DNA from: Phytophthora quininea
Lineage: Eukaryota > Oomycota > Peronosporomycetes > Peronosporales > Peronosporaceae
Reading direction: 5' to 3'
DNA length: 64,000 nucleotides
NCBI GenBank assembly: GCA_011947345.1
Contig: JAAVTG010001003.1
Coordinates: 1,364,001-1,428,000, forward strand
Positions 24,942 through 36,411 of the stretch are shown piece after piece; the first letter of the stretch is position 1; every line of letters starts with the position of its first letter. The notes below the pieces were generated by a model. The model was given only the letters and a program-made list of their open reading frames with translations. It did no database searches and was not told the DNA's origin. The translations under genes were made by a program, and so were the position numbers.

Positions 24942-26506
24942 ATGAGGCTAATCGCCGCCGCTCGTCATGCGCGCCCTGCTCGCGCTGCGCTGCAGGCCGC
25001 GAAGCTCCGTGCATCTTACAAGCATACTAGCGCGGACCTTCCACCCGTCTCCACCGTCCAGTCTTCCCCTACGCGCAGACGCACACGACCAGCAGCGTCA
25101 TCAACTTTGGCATCGGCCAGCCCACGCCGTCGCTGCTGCCTCTGGGCATGCTCCGCTCGGCTGCGATGGACCGCTTCAAGTCCAGCCAAGATCCGACGCT
25201 GCTGCAATACGGCGCTGCTAAAGGGTTCGTCGGATTCCGCGAGGAGATCGCCAGGCTGGTGGCTGGTAGGGACTCTTAGATACTTTTATGTGGCTAAAAT
25301 ATTGATCATTTTGCTTTTGAATGCAGGCGCCGACAAGAGGACTGTCGATCCGGAGAGGCTGATGGTGACTGCAGGCAACTCGCAGGCCATCTCTCACGCC
25401 GCCATGGTGCTTGCCAAGATCAACAAGCGCGTCTTCGTGGAGGAACCGACCTACTTTTGGCGCACGATATTTTCCGCGAGCTTGGGCTGGATCTGAAGGG
25501 TATCCACGCAGGAGAGAATGGCATTGATGTACGTGGCTGGTTATTGAACGGTTATTTCTTTACGGGCTGACTAATGTTTGGTCACTAGCTTGATGTTCTG
25601 GAAGATAGGCTGGCCAAGAGCGACATCCCAGCTTTCCTGTACACCATCCCGTTCTTCCATAACCCAACCGGGGCGGTGATGTCTGCTGACTGTTGCAAGC
25701 GACTTGTTGCTCTAGCTCAGAAGTACGGGTTCAACATCATCTCGGACGAGCCGTACAATCTTCTTCATTTGGATGGGGAACCACTGCCGTCGCTCGCGTC
25801 GTACGACGATTCGGGGCTGGTAGTCTCACTGGGCAGCTTCTCGAAGATTTTGGCACCAGGACTTCGCTTGGGTAAGATGGAAATTGTTACATTTGTTGAT
25901 CCACAGGAAGTTTTATTTGCTACATGGGTTTTGTTGCAGGTTGGGCACAAAGCAGCAAGGAGACGATCGAGGTTCTGTCGACAATCGGCCCGCTTCGCAG
26001 CGGTGGAGGACAAAATCCAGTCACAGCGGGGCTGGTTCATTCAGGTGATGATCTGAAATATCTTCAGGAATGCTCGACGTGCACTAAATATTTACCTTTG
26101 TGATGACAGTACTGGAGCAAAATATGCTGTTGCCACACGTCGAGCACCTGAAGAACGTATTCCAAGTTCGAAAGGCAGCCATGTGCGACGCTCTGCGTCA
26201 GTGGTGCCCTGAGGTTACTTTCACTGAACCAAAGGCGGGTATTTTGTGTGGCTGCAACTGCCTGGTGGGATGCACAGTGACGCGCTTCTGGAAGAGGCTG
26301 TGACTCGTCATGGCGTCGCCTTCACTCCGGGCACGCGGTGCTCGCTCGGAACGCTTTACGGAGACGGCGATGGTGGCGTATCGGCTCAGACATCAATGAC
26401 GCACTGTGCTCGCTTGTCCTTCGCCTTCTACAACGAAGAGGAGATCCGTATGGGAGTTCAACGGCTTCAAGGAGCAATTGGGACGATGCCAGCTGGTCCT
26501 CGGTAA
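24942..26506 (+). CDS. PLP-dependent class I/II aminotransferase (2-aminoadipate/aromatic type)
   Basis: Fold-type I aminotransferase of the MocR/aminoadipate branch. Seen in order: an arginine-rich N-terminus (MRLIAAARHARPARAA) suggesting a mitochondrial presequence, INFGIGQPTPSLLP, LQYGAAKGFVGFREEIA, VTAGNSQAI, FFHNPTGAVMS, ISDEPYNLLH, and the PLP-lysine segment SLGSFSKILAPGLRLG. The C-terminal domain has GYFVWLQLPGG and GVAFTPGTRC. Introns follow LVAG, GENGID, GLRLG and AGLVHS. Frame changes at 25,030-25,070, 25,459 (after TYFW) and 26,237 (G3 run) are each one base. Exact substrate cannot be told from sequence. Confidence 0.85.
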
Positions 26507-26605
26507 ATGAAAGTCGCTGCAGATTACAAATTTTGAAGACACAAGATACGAAGCCCGGCGACGCGTAAAGGAATAAGACTGATGGTAAAATTTGCTTCTT
26601 CCGAT

Positions 26606-27581
26606 TTACGAACTGGCCGATTCCACTGGATGCTTCTTCTGCTGAACGATACGGATAAAGGCCGCCACACTTTCAGATGCCCTGCAGAAAGATAAATAAT
26701 GCATCGGAGTGCATATCGTCAGTACTAAAGTGTATACCGTCAACACGCACACATGACCACCTTTGGCAGGCTTCTGAGCATGCAAAATACTGCTCTTCGG
26801 ACAGTAGACCTACGCATTTATGAGGAACGAAGTTAGTTTATGATCAACATTACCATACGTATAGTTTGAACGAACCATTGGTGATGCACGTCAAGACGCC
26901 ATCGCTGGTACTGGAGCGCGCAGTCGTAACGAACGACACAGCTTCCTGCATAGGTCAAAACATAAAATGATCCATGAGCATGTAAGACATACCGCACAAA
27001 ATAACCGCCGCTGCAATACCTCTTCTTCTGCTGTGGTTGGGTCCAGATACAAGTTTCCGTCCGAGAAGATGCCGCAAGTCGTCGCCGTGACGACCGCAAC
27101 CATCGGCACTCCTGCATCCATAAGCGCCAAACTCACAGCATTGATAGCTACTGCAAGCAGAGAGCCGTCGTCCTCGATCACTTGCACCACGATGCTAATG
27201 ACCGCCCTTGGGAAGTTCTCAGTGAGCACAATGGGCGTGAACGTCTCGCGGATAATCTGCTCGTATTCCTTCTCTTTGGACGCTGCCAGCACAGTAAGTA
27301 AAGTCAATATTTATTATAAGAAAAGGTAAAGTGAATGCAATAGTCGACGTACTCATAATGCCCTTCTCCAGCTTAAAACACACGTCCAGCGTGGCCCTCT
27401 CCACGTGCTCATTGCGCCAGTTGCGTGCTTGACCGGGGCCGTACACCGCCGCCAATACAGTACTGCTGCCATGCGACATCCGTGCAGATCCATCAGCTCG
27501 GAAAAGAGCGCCCTGCTCCGACGCAAACGGCCGCAGCTCGTTGCCGGCGCGGCCATCTTGGCGCTGCGAAGGCGTCACCAT
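26606..27581 (-). CDS. RRP46: Exosome subunit RRP46 (RNase PH-like)
   Basis: Core-ring subunit of the RNA exosome, equivalent to animal EXOSC5; the ring proteins have the RNase PH fold but are usually inactive in eukaryotes. Signature segments: ALFRADGSARMSHGSSTVLAAVYGP, then VERATLDVCFK, then ISIVVQVIEDDGSLLAVAINA and ALMDAGVPMVAVV, with a last exon ASESVAAFIRIVQQKK. The DAGVPM and DGS motifs are typical of RRP46. The ATG at 27579-27581 (MVTPSQRQDG) is chosen because the longer frame upstream opens with TTG. Four or five exons; the joins near 26,690-26,960 are approximate. Confidence 0.9.
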
Positions 27582-27674
27582 TGCTTTTGCTAACGGTAAC
27601 ACAAAAATCCCAACGCGAAATTTCGATGTTGCTGTTATTTTTCGCTGTACAATCGACCTGATTCTTTGCCAAGC

Positions 27675-28363
27675 ATGGCGTGGGCGTCTCCTGCGGCTCC
27701 GCCTGCGCCTGCCCCAGGCTCGCCGGCCACCATGACAGCCAACAACGCTATCTTCCTGATCCGTACGCTTTTATTGAGCCGTGTCCGGGCTCTCACCTCC
27801 CTCTACACCCCTCTGTAACCTCTCCTAATGGTTATTGTACTGCAGTGTTTGGGATGTTCCTCATGGCGACGCTGCTGCCGGTGCTGGTTTCGACGCTCTT
27901 CCGCCTCGCGGTTCTATTGGCAACCGGACTCTTCGCTGCAGCCGCCACAAACCCGTCGGACCAGTCGTTCGCGCTCTGGCTCAACGACCAGAGCGAGCCA
28001 GCGGACCTGGTGCCGGACGCGTCGCTGGGCGTGTCCAAGTGGTTCTCCGCCATGTACCAGACGGCCAAGGCGCTGGTCTGCAACGAACCAATCACGTGGC
28101 ACTTCCACAATGTCATTGTCTTCAGCGTCGTCTTCGTTCCGTCAAGGGAGCGCTACGCTTTCGGGGTCTTTGGCACGTGGCGTTGGGCTGACGAGTCCAC
28201 AGACTATGTGAAGGCTCTGTGTCGAGCTCCGTGGGTCAAGAAAGTCTCAAGAGGAGGAATTGTCTCTAGTATGGAGAGGTACATGGTGCAAGGCGCCCAA
28301 CCGAACAGTAACGGGAGTCAGAGGCGGCGAAGAGTGGGGAACCCACAGGCTTTCAAGCAGTGA
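27675..28363 (+). CDS. Small membrane protein of unknown function
   Basis: Not recognised. Begins MAWASPAAPPAPAPG (proline/alanine-rich), then NNAIFLI. After a likely intron (about 27,763-27,842) it continues LFGMFLMATLLPVLV, a hydrophobic helix flowing into LFRLAVLLATGLFAAA. A soluble part follows (FALWLNDQSEPADLV, VSKWFSAMYQTAKALVC), then HFHNVIVFSVVFVP, another hydrophobic strand or helix, and GVFGTWRWADES. The last 35 residues are low-complexity and overlap, in another frame, the probable start of the next gene. The true C-terminus may therefore be earlier and lost to a frame break. The divergent neighbour is RRP46, 93 bases away. Confidence 0.45.
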
Positions 28364-29227
28364 GTGAGCAGACAGAGTCGCACAGACAGCTGCGTGCCAA
28401 GGCATTGCAGTGCAAAGTGCGAAAGGATTGGAAAAACGCTGCTGTGCTCTTTGTAGAGGCTGCGAGAGCAACGGGGCGACGCTCACGCGAATGAATTACG
28501 AGCTGGAGGCGGCGTGGTGCACGCTGGAAGACGTGGACATTTTCCAGACCCACAAAACGAGCTGATTCGCAAGATCCAAAGAGTGTGCGAGACACTAGGC
28601 TCTGCAGGGTACTTTGATGAAGCATCGCGAGGATTGTCGGAGCTTGCGCTGTGGCTGAAGCGTAGGTTCCCACTGGACTGTAAGAGAGCTGACTTTGCAG
28701 AGGAAGTGGCAGGGTTATATGTCCAAGCAAAGAACATTGCCGAGGCAGGAGGAAGCGTACACAGCGCTGCCGAAAATGGGTCGCGAGCAGCGCAGGTCTA
28801 CGCTGACGCTGGGCTGTGGTCTCTTGCGGAAGGCTGCTTTGAAGCAGTCGGAGATATTCGACGCGGGAACGGCCAGAACGAGCTAGCTAATGAGGCCTAC
28901 GGCGATGCCGTCCTTTGCCGTCTCGGACAATTAGATATTGCAGGGGCAGAGGATATGCTGAACCGATTCGCGGAGCACATGGGTGAGAACCACAGGCCAA
29001 CCGATATGGACATATTCCTTTCAAGCCTGTTGAAGGCGTGCAGTAAATGGTCCCCGCAGATCCTTGAAACAGCGTCAAAGCGATACGATTCATCGCATCG
29101 GCTCGCGCCATGGCAGGTAATATTTTACTCGCGCTCCTCTTTTGTGTTGTATCTGACGGCGTTGTATTTGCAGCGTCAATGTATTTCCAATTTGGAGACT
29201 AAAATGGAGGACGCTGACTTGCGGTAG
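28271..29227 (+). CDS. Gamma-SNAP-like NSF attachment protein
   Basis: SNAP-type TPR protein, an adaptor that recruits NSF to SNARE complexes. The N-terminal repeat reads LRAKALQCKVRKDWKNAAVLFVEAA. Then come helical pairs such as GYFDEASRGLSELALWLKR, EVAGLYVQAKNIAEAGG, AQVYADAGLWSLAEGCFEAVGD and DAVLCRLGQLDIAGAEDML. A final exon after an intron at about 29,119-29,173 gives RQCISNLETKMEDADLR. Order, length (about 300 residues) and the AE..L pair near the C-terminus fit gamma-SNAP better than alpha-SNAP. The start is uncertain: candidates are ATGs at 28271 and 28283, and one or two frame changes lie near 28,480-28,540. Confidence 0.6.
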
Positions 29228-29478
29228 TCTTCGACCGGGCGAGAGCGGGGAGAGATCCATGGGAGGTGAACTAATCACTAGGTGAGGTTTGCCGGTTTTC
29301 ATGAAGCCCGTCAAATAACCATAAACGTAGACTTTTTACCGAGGTGGATCGATGATTGACAACGTGAAATTGTGAACTGACAGAAGCTCTGAATTTGGCA
29401 GCAATTCTGGATGAGTGACTCTTGGTATCAAGGGAGTGGAGTGGCGACGTGGAGCTAAAAACGAGTGCTCCTGGAGCA

Positions 29479-32400
29479 ATGGACCCCGAACTAAAACGTC
29501 GTCCTGTGTTTTTCGACGTCCGACCAACTCCGCAGCGGCCACCTCTGGGTGTGATTACACAGGAGGAGAGCGACAAGTTACAGCACAAACGCCACCAACT
29601 GCGCGTGCCGGATGACGACAACAACGAAGATGAATTTGACGCCGAAGCGGATGGCAACTGCTTAGAACCGATTCTCCCTGCTGGTGCACTACCTGTGGTA
29701 TTTAGCCCCGAGCGGTTAAAAGGCCATACATTCCCACGCCCTCAGATACACCCAAGTATTTCCGATGGAAGCCGAGCCCAGTGGTTCCTTTAAAACCCCA
29801 TGCGCAGGTAAAACCAGCAGCACCACCACCGATCATGCCATCCCCGACCACACAGAGGAGACAAACCTCCTGGAGATCGCCGATCAATTCCGAGGCGCCT
29901 CCACTGCTCGGAGACGATGACACGATTCCATCGCCACAAAGTCGCGGTGGAGAAGCAAAGCGCGATTTCTCGGCTAATGAGCTAACTGTGACTCCGTGGG
30001 AAAGCGCACCTGTCGAGACTCCTGTAACTCCAATTCCCCTGACACCTGAGAGCAACTTCTACCTATTCGATGGTCCAGTTACTCCTCGGTCAGGACCGAC
30101 GACTCCAGCAGCATCCACAATGCCGCCAACACCAGCCACAAGATCGGTTCCAGCTACGCCTTCAATCCCATCTACTCCACACCAGGATACATCTCGCTTG
30201 ACTACTCCACGGCGACGTCAGAGTGCAACCGATCTTGAAGCATCTGTTCAATTCCCTGCTAGTATCGAACATACACCCAGTCAGCCTCAAGCGCCGGAGA
30301 GATCGGAAGCCTTAAAAGCAGCCACGGGAGTGGATTATTTTGCCTCTCGCCCGCCATCCTCTGTTAAGTCGGTCCCAGGAACTCCTACTAATCGCCTCCA
30401 ACCGCTGCCTCCAGCAACAAACCAGAATGATGAAAACCAGGAAGATAGCCACTCTCGGTCAAGTGATACACCATCCCTGCCGTCACGACCCGATGCATTA
30501 CCACAAGAGAAAATATCGACAATTATTGAAGCGGAACCAGAACGCCCAATGCCGAAGTCGGTTGATGATACACTTGCCACTCCGATCGTGCTTCGCAAAG
30601 CGGGCCAGCAAACACAAGAACGCGTATTCACGCAACATGTTTTGCGTGGCGTCATTCTTCGCAAGTATCTTCACGTGAGTAACATTGCGCGTAGACTTCG
30701 CGAGACCGAGCAGCACGTCCTGCGTTCGTCTACTTTGCATGCATCCAGTAGTGGAAACTTTAGTAAACCGACTTCAAACCCATCTGCAAGGCCCCGAAAG
30801 ATCTCAGTAGACCGCACGATTGGCATCGTCGACGAGGTTAACGTAAGTGGAGGTGGCGGCTCAAGCATAATTTTGCGCCGGCTTGCGTCGGTGGATAGAG
30901 CTATCAGTGAAACAGCCCACCGTATGCGATTGATGTCAAGCGCTAGTATACCGGCGTTGGTTGTGCAGAAACTTCCCAAGGGAACATCGTTGAGGACTAT
31001 CGGAGAAGGGAAACAACTTATCCCCCTCCGAAAGACAAAGTAGATAGGCTACAGAAACGACAAGCGTCGAAATTGATGGAGGAAGGGGAAGATGAATTGG
31101 GTGCACTTCCCGTACGGGCAAAGTTGGATCCAACATCAGCGCACATGTTGCGAATTTGTCGTCATGTGATCGCTAAACGAGCAATGAAGTCGTTTCTGCG
31201 GCAAGAAATGTCGGTGATCACGCGCACTGAGACTGCTTTGCGCGACGATCCGGCCCTGCAGCGTCGTCCGCCTTCCTCTGTTAGCGCCAGTCGAGGCATG
31301 GATCGGCGTACTGACGCTATGAGCTCAAGATCCGTAATGCCTGACAATCGTATTCCGATCAAAGCCATGTCGCCTGAGCTAGTGGAGGGCTTGGCAGTTT
31401 ACTTAAAGGAAGGTGACCAACACATGACGGTGGATGAACTTTTCTTACAGGCACTGCTGGCTGAGGCAGAAAAAGATTGGAAGCGAGGTATCCTGTTGGC
31501 CTCAGCATGTGTAGTTGTAGATCGAGAGTTCATTTTGGCTGTTCTGCTTCGAGCACGATGCTGTCGTCGGCTAGGATTGTGGACCCAGGCCATCAAAGAT
31601 CTCAGCCACGCGTTGCTGCTACGGCCGGAAGACCAGCGGCTTTTTCTATTGCGAGCGTGCTTGCATAGTAAGTTAGACGATGCCGCCAATGGTTTGGCCG
31701 ATGTCAACCGTGCGTTGATACTGCACCCGCAATACACTGATGCGTTGTTGCTGCGCGCCGAGGTTTTTCACCGTGGACGGGACATCGGCGCAGCGTTACA
31801 AGATTTGACGTCCGTCTTAGCACTGGATCGAAGTTGTTGGAGGGCATACTATGACCGTGCGACCCTGCGGCTAAGGGCAATTGAAGGTGAAGAGCAGAAT
31901 CTTGTCTACCATTCTGAGCACATGCGCTACGAAGAGCTGCTAGCAGCAATTATCCAGGACTATGTCAACGCGCTTCACAAAGGCTGTACACTCGTAGAAG
32001 TTGTAGAGACCGTCGGCGATCTTACAGTGCGGCTTCTCGACTTCACCGGCGACGTGACTGTACTACGTCAAGTCATTCAGAACCTCACACGACTACTACA
32101 CTTGTTGGTGCTGGACCCCAGCAGCTCGCTGGGTAAGCCACGGACTCCGAGCAACAATAGTGGCTTGGGTGAAGAACGGCCAGCAACGGCGCTGTCAACC
32201 GGTGAGCATGATCTCTTAGTATCCGCTATTCATTCTCAGCGGGGAAGACTCTACGTGCTCTCGAACGACAAAGCAAGCGCACTTGAAGACTTTGACCATG
32301 CTGTGGTGACGGAGTATCATTATCCTGTTGCGCACTTTTATCGGGGCGCTTTCGCGACGTTGCTACTATCCAAAGACCCGAATGCTGCTACTGGAAGAGA

Positions 32401-35117
32401 CGCAGAAACAGCAGCGGCTCACCACGCCAACAACGTGCAGCATTTGTCGCGATGTCTTTCTTTGGATCCAACGATTGCAGGTGCTTATACGGTGCGTGGG
32501 GCGCTGCATCTTCGCGACCTGCGATTCAATAACGCGCTTCAGGATTTTAAAGCTGCGGTCGCTACGGATCCGACTTTGTCCGAGGTCTGGCTGCAAATTG
32601 CGTTAGTATATCTGAATCACTATCACGACAGTGACGAGTGTATCAAGGCCTGCACGAGCGCGTTAACCAACGACATGAACATGTCTCGGGCGATCTATCT
32701 GCGCGGCGAAGCGTATTCACGACAAGGCAATTTACCTGCTGCACTTCGCGATTATACTCGACTAACTAGAGCCCAGCCAAATGACCGGTGGGCCCGCTTG
32801 CTACTGGGACGAGTTATTCTGCAGCTTAAACTCGCACGACCAGCGCTCTACAGCTTCATCAGCTTCATGGAACTAACCACAGACCTGCAAGGTATGTCCA
32901 TATCTGGGGATACCAAAGCCAATGTCGAGACGAAACGTAAAATTGAAGGCGGGGAGCTCTTCTGTTGTGCGGGAAGGCCTTCCAGCTTTTATCGCGCTTC
33001 CAAAGCGCCGTGCGTGCCTTCGAGCAGGCTGTGGCAGAAAACCCAACGAGCGAAAATCTTGTATTGCTTTCGGAGTCGCTACACTCCTTGGGCGACACGG
33101 AGAACTCGCTGCGTGTAAGTGACAAAGTGGTAGATACAGACCCGACCAGCTATCGTGGATACGTGCGGCGCGCTCAATTGCTTGTTTCGGTGGGTCAACT
33201 CACCAGAGCCATTGACGAGTACGACAAGGCCGTTGCGTTAGCGCCGAAGGAAGCTAGAGTGTTCTACGAGCGTGGTGTTGTCCAAATGCAGTTGTATATG
33301 CGCTGGAGAACTGCGATGCAGAACAGTCTCTACTCAACTACAGCACTGCAGTCTGCCTTTGCGCCGCAACTCAAACTTCACGACGTGGAAAAGAGTTGGG
33401 GGCTGATAACATGAAGGACGAAGTGCTTGTAGCGAAGATGATGAAGCAGCTTTACGTTGCGAGTATCGCTGATTTGTCAAAGTGCATCCGATTAGAGCCA
33501 CTTTTCCCGGACGCTTATGTGGATCGTGCAGAGTTGAATGCTCTCGGCGAGGAATACGATCGTGCATTTCGGGACTTGGAGAGTGCCACCGAGCGACAAC
33601 CCAAATGCGCTCGCGCTCATGTCAGTATGGGGGTTCTGAAGTGTCAATTCTCAGCGTATGCTGCTTCCATCGACGATTTCGACAAGGCTATCAAGTGTGC
33701 GCCGACAGCCGAAGGCCGAGCTTTGGCACTGTTCAATCGCGGGGTGGCTTACCACAAACTTGAGCTTTGGTCTCAAGCAGAGAAGTCGTACAACCAAAGT
33801 ATTAAACTGCTTGGGCAGGGACGCGACGCTGCTGCACATCGCAACCGGGCAATCGCTCGCTGTCATTTAGGCTCCTTTGCCAGCGCCCTCGAGGACTTAG
33901 AAGAGGTCCAAGACAGCGCTCCAGACGACGACGAGCTTCATGGCGCATTAGGCTTTGCGCTTTTGCAGCTCAATCGCTACGAGCAGGCTGCAAAGCAGTT
34001 TGCAGCTTACGGACGGCTCGGTCGAGATACGTACGTCGACAGCGGCAATGCCTACTTTAATCTAGCAACAAAAAGCGAGACGTGCTTGGAGCGAGCGCAG
34101 CGTGCTGCTTATCTCGAGAAAGCGCGACGGTTTTATCTACGAGCCGCACGCCTGCAGCCATCCAACGCCGATATCCGTCTCAACTTGGCCAATTGCTTGC
34201 GTAAAGAGAATGCGTTGCGAGCAGCCATCACGCAGTGCGATATCATCGCAAACGACGAGCCACTCAACCACACTTGTCTAGAAAGCAAGGCGCTGGCACT
34301 GTTCCAACTCCCCAGCCGAGGGTCGGAAGCGGTCGCCTGTATGGATGCGGCAGTTCGCGCTTGTGTAGACTCGTCCGCTAATCTGGAGAATATCTTTTAC
34401 GCGTTTACGAGTGGCTCCATTCACCGCAATGCCTTGGAACGGAAAACCATTAGGCGCAATGGGCAGCGGCGGCCAACAGCAGCTCCTGTCGAGATGCCCG
34501 AGGGGATGAGCAGCGTTGATATTCTAGCAGGACTGCTCACTCCAAACGAACCCCCAGCTGCTGAAGTTCGTCTTACTGGGTCACACGAGCAGATGCTGGC
34601 GCTGTACATGCTTAATCGAGGTATAATGCTCGAGAAATTGGGAGATCTGGCCAGAGCTCGCCAAGACTACAGCGACGCCTTGCACTTCGATCCACTGTCG
34701 GTACAGGCCCAAGTGTGTCTCGGCACGCTACATCTTCGCGAGAACAAGTTCGAAGAAAGCGCAGCCGACTTCCTGCGAGCACTCGAGTTGGATCCATCAT
34801 CTGGAGCTTCGCATCTCAACCTGGGCGTGGCGTACATGTGTCGGAACGAGTTAGCGGAAGCAGTCACGCACTTTGATACGGCGATCAAACTTCTTCCGCG
34901 GTGTAGCTACGCGTACGCAAACAAAGCAGTCGCTCTCGCTCGCAGTGGGGATATGGCCGGCGCCGAGCTGCACTTTAAACGCGCGATCGAGGAGCTTCCG
35001 TCGCGAAAAGAGTTTTACTTGGCCCGCGGCAAGATTGTTGCTCTTCAGAAGCGTCTGCACGATGCGATGGTCGATTTTTCAACTGCGTTGTTCCTCGGGT
35101 ACGATGGCAAGTTGTAG
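29479..35117 (+). CDS. Giant TPR-repeat protein with TP-rich N-terminus
   Basis: Apparently intronless, about 1,880 residues. The N-terminal third is disordered and rich in S/T-P pairs (PVTPIPLTPES, PATPSIPSTP), possible proline-directed kinase sites. A basic helical stretch follows (FTQHVLRGVILRKYLHV). From about 31,400 to the end it is tetratricopeptide repeats: A-L-L-x-G and A-x-x-D-F/L motifs recur, for example ALEDFDHAVVTEYHYPVAHFY, LPAALRDYTRLTRAQP, LTRAIDEYDKAVALAP, YAASIDDFDKAIKCAP, LARARQDYSDALHFDP and LAEAVTHFDTAIKLLP. More than twenty repeats seem present. One-base frame changes near 29,715, 31,010, 32,965 and 33,290 join adjacent repeat segments smoothly. Probable scaffold; partners unknown. 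Confidence 0.75.
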
Positions 35118-35178
35118 TTCAGCTTCAATAATTTTGAAATCATATTTCCCTGTCCTTTGGCAGCATTTGTTTGTCAAT

Positions 35179-36013
35179 TCACTCGTCGTTCTCGACAGCA
35201 ACCTCAGATTGGTTCTTGGTCTCCTCGAAAGCCTGCTCAGTTGTTGTCTTCCCCGGCGATGAAGGGATCGGAACGAATAAAGGGTCTGGAGACGGAGACC
35301 GCAGCTGCCACTGATCTGCACTGTAGCTGTCGTCAAAACAAGCTTGGCTCGGGTCTATTGGCAGCACCGCTGAGTCCTCAAGTTTCGTCGTATCCACAAC
35401 ACTCTCAGCATCTTCACAGCCACATGCTTTTGGGTCAATCGGCACTCGACGGGCGCCAGTCTTCAATTCTGAAGACGTTTCTCCTCTAGGAGACGACGGG
35501 GACTGTCACTCTCGTCCGTCTCCGTCTCCTCCCCGTCCCAGCCGCTTATATTCGCGGCGGAACTCCAGCACCGCACAATACCCACGCCAAACCGCGCTCG
35601 GTTGCGCACAAACACTCGTTTACACAACGGTGGGCGTCTGGCGCTTCTTCTACCCAAAATCTCGTCCAAAGTCGGCGGTTTGGCTGTTTTGACGGCGGTT
35701 TGGCCTGTTTTAACGTTTATATTAACAGGCGTGGACAAGTCCGGGAGCTTGCTCTTGTGGGCTTGTTGGTCGCGCAGCTGCACCACTGCCAGGTCGGCGA
35801 CGTCCGACGGACTGCAGAAAAGAAGAGCCGCCGGTTTCTTGGCGTTAACATCTGGTGTTTTAACGTTTTCGTCGCGTTTTAACGAGTTCTCGTCGGGGCT
35901 TCGTCTGCGGGCGGGAGGAGGCGACGTCGACGCGCGGCGGGCAGCTCTGGGCTGTCGCCTCGACGGCGCTTCCTGGGGGTCTGCGGACACTGCACGATGG
36001 TCGTGGACGGCAT
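35179..36013 (-). CDS. Unknown, probably nuclear, basic/acidic protein
   Basis: Not recognised. Starts at ATG 36011-36013 (MPSTTIVQCPQTPRKRRRGD), with PRKRRR as a likely nuclear signal. Then come DENSLKRDENVKTPDVNAKK, ALLFCSPSDVADLAVVQLRDQQ, KPPTLDEILGRR, an acidic GWDGEETETDESDS patch, and a C-terminal part with VPIDPKACG, AVLPIDPSQACFDD and FEETKNQSEV. Frame changes near 35,890 and 35,470 link three open segments. An alternative ATG at 36112 would add 33 residues, but a GTAGCCAC motif at 36079-36088 sits where other genes here have their upstream decamer, favouring the later start. It converges on the TPR gene. Confidence 0.5.
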
Positions 36014-36078
36014 CTCGAAGGGGGTCTCTGTGGGCAGTTCTTGGCAAGTGAAGAGCGAGCCAGCTGAGAAAATAAACA

Positions 36079-36088
36079 ATGTAGCCAC
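36079..36088. promoter_or_regulatory. ATGTAGCCAC, one-base variant of the decamer
   Basis: Lies 66-75 bases upstream of the ATG at 36013 on the minus strand, the same spacing as before MED12. Confidence 0.35.
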
Positions 36089-36411
36089 TTCAATTTGCAG
36101 ATCGGTATACATTCTCCAAGTGTGGCGATAGTGGTAAAAACGTTAGTTCGTGAAGCGCACCAAGAAGCCAGCTGCTGGCAAACTCTTCTTCGCAGCATCG
36201 ACAGAAATGCTTTGGTCCGTCAAAGCATGCTGCGTTGATGGCGTAGGTGACTCATCGATTATCGATCGACTATTGGAAAGATTTTCAATCGGCACATGAC
36301 GGTCTCAAAAGGCGACACATCTACTGGGGTCAAGGTCAGTTAACGAAGTCAACGAGCTACCCGTGGCTGCAACAGACATCTACACACGACACGACTACAC
36401 TGCAGAGAGCC

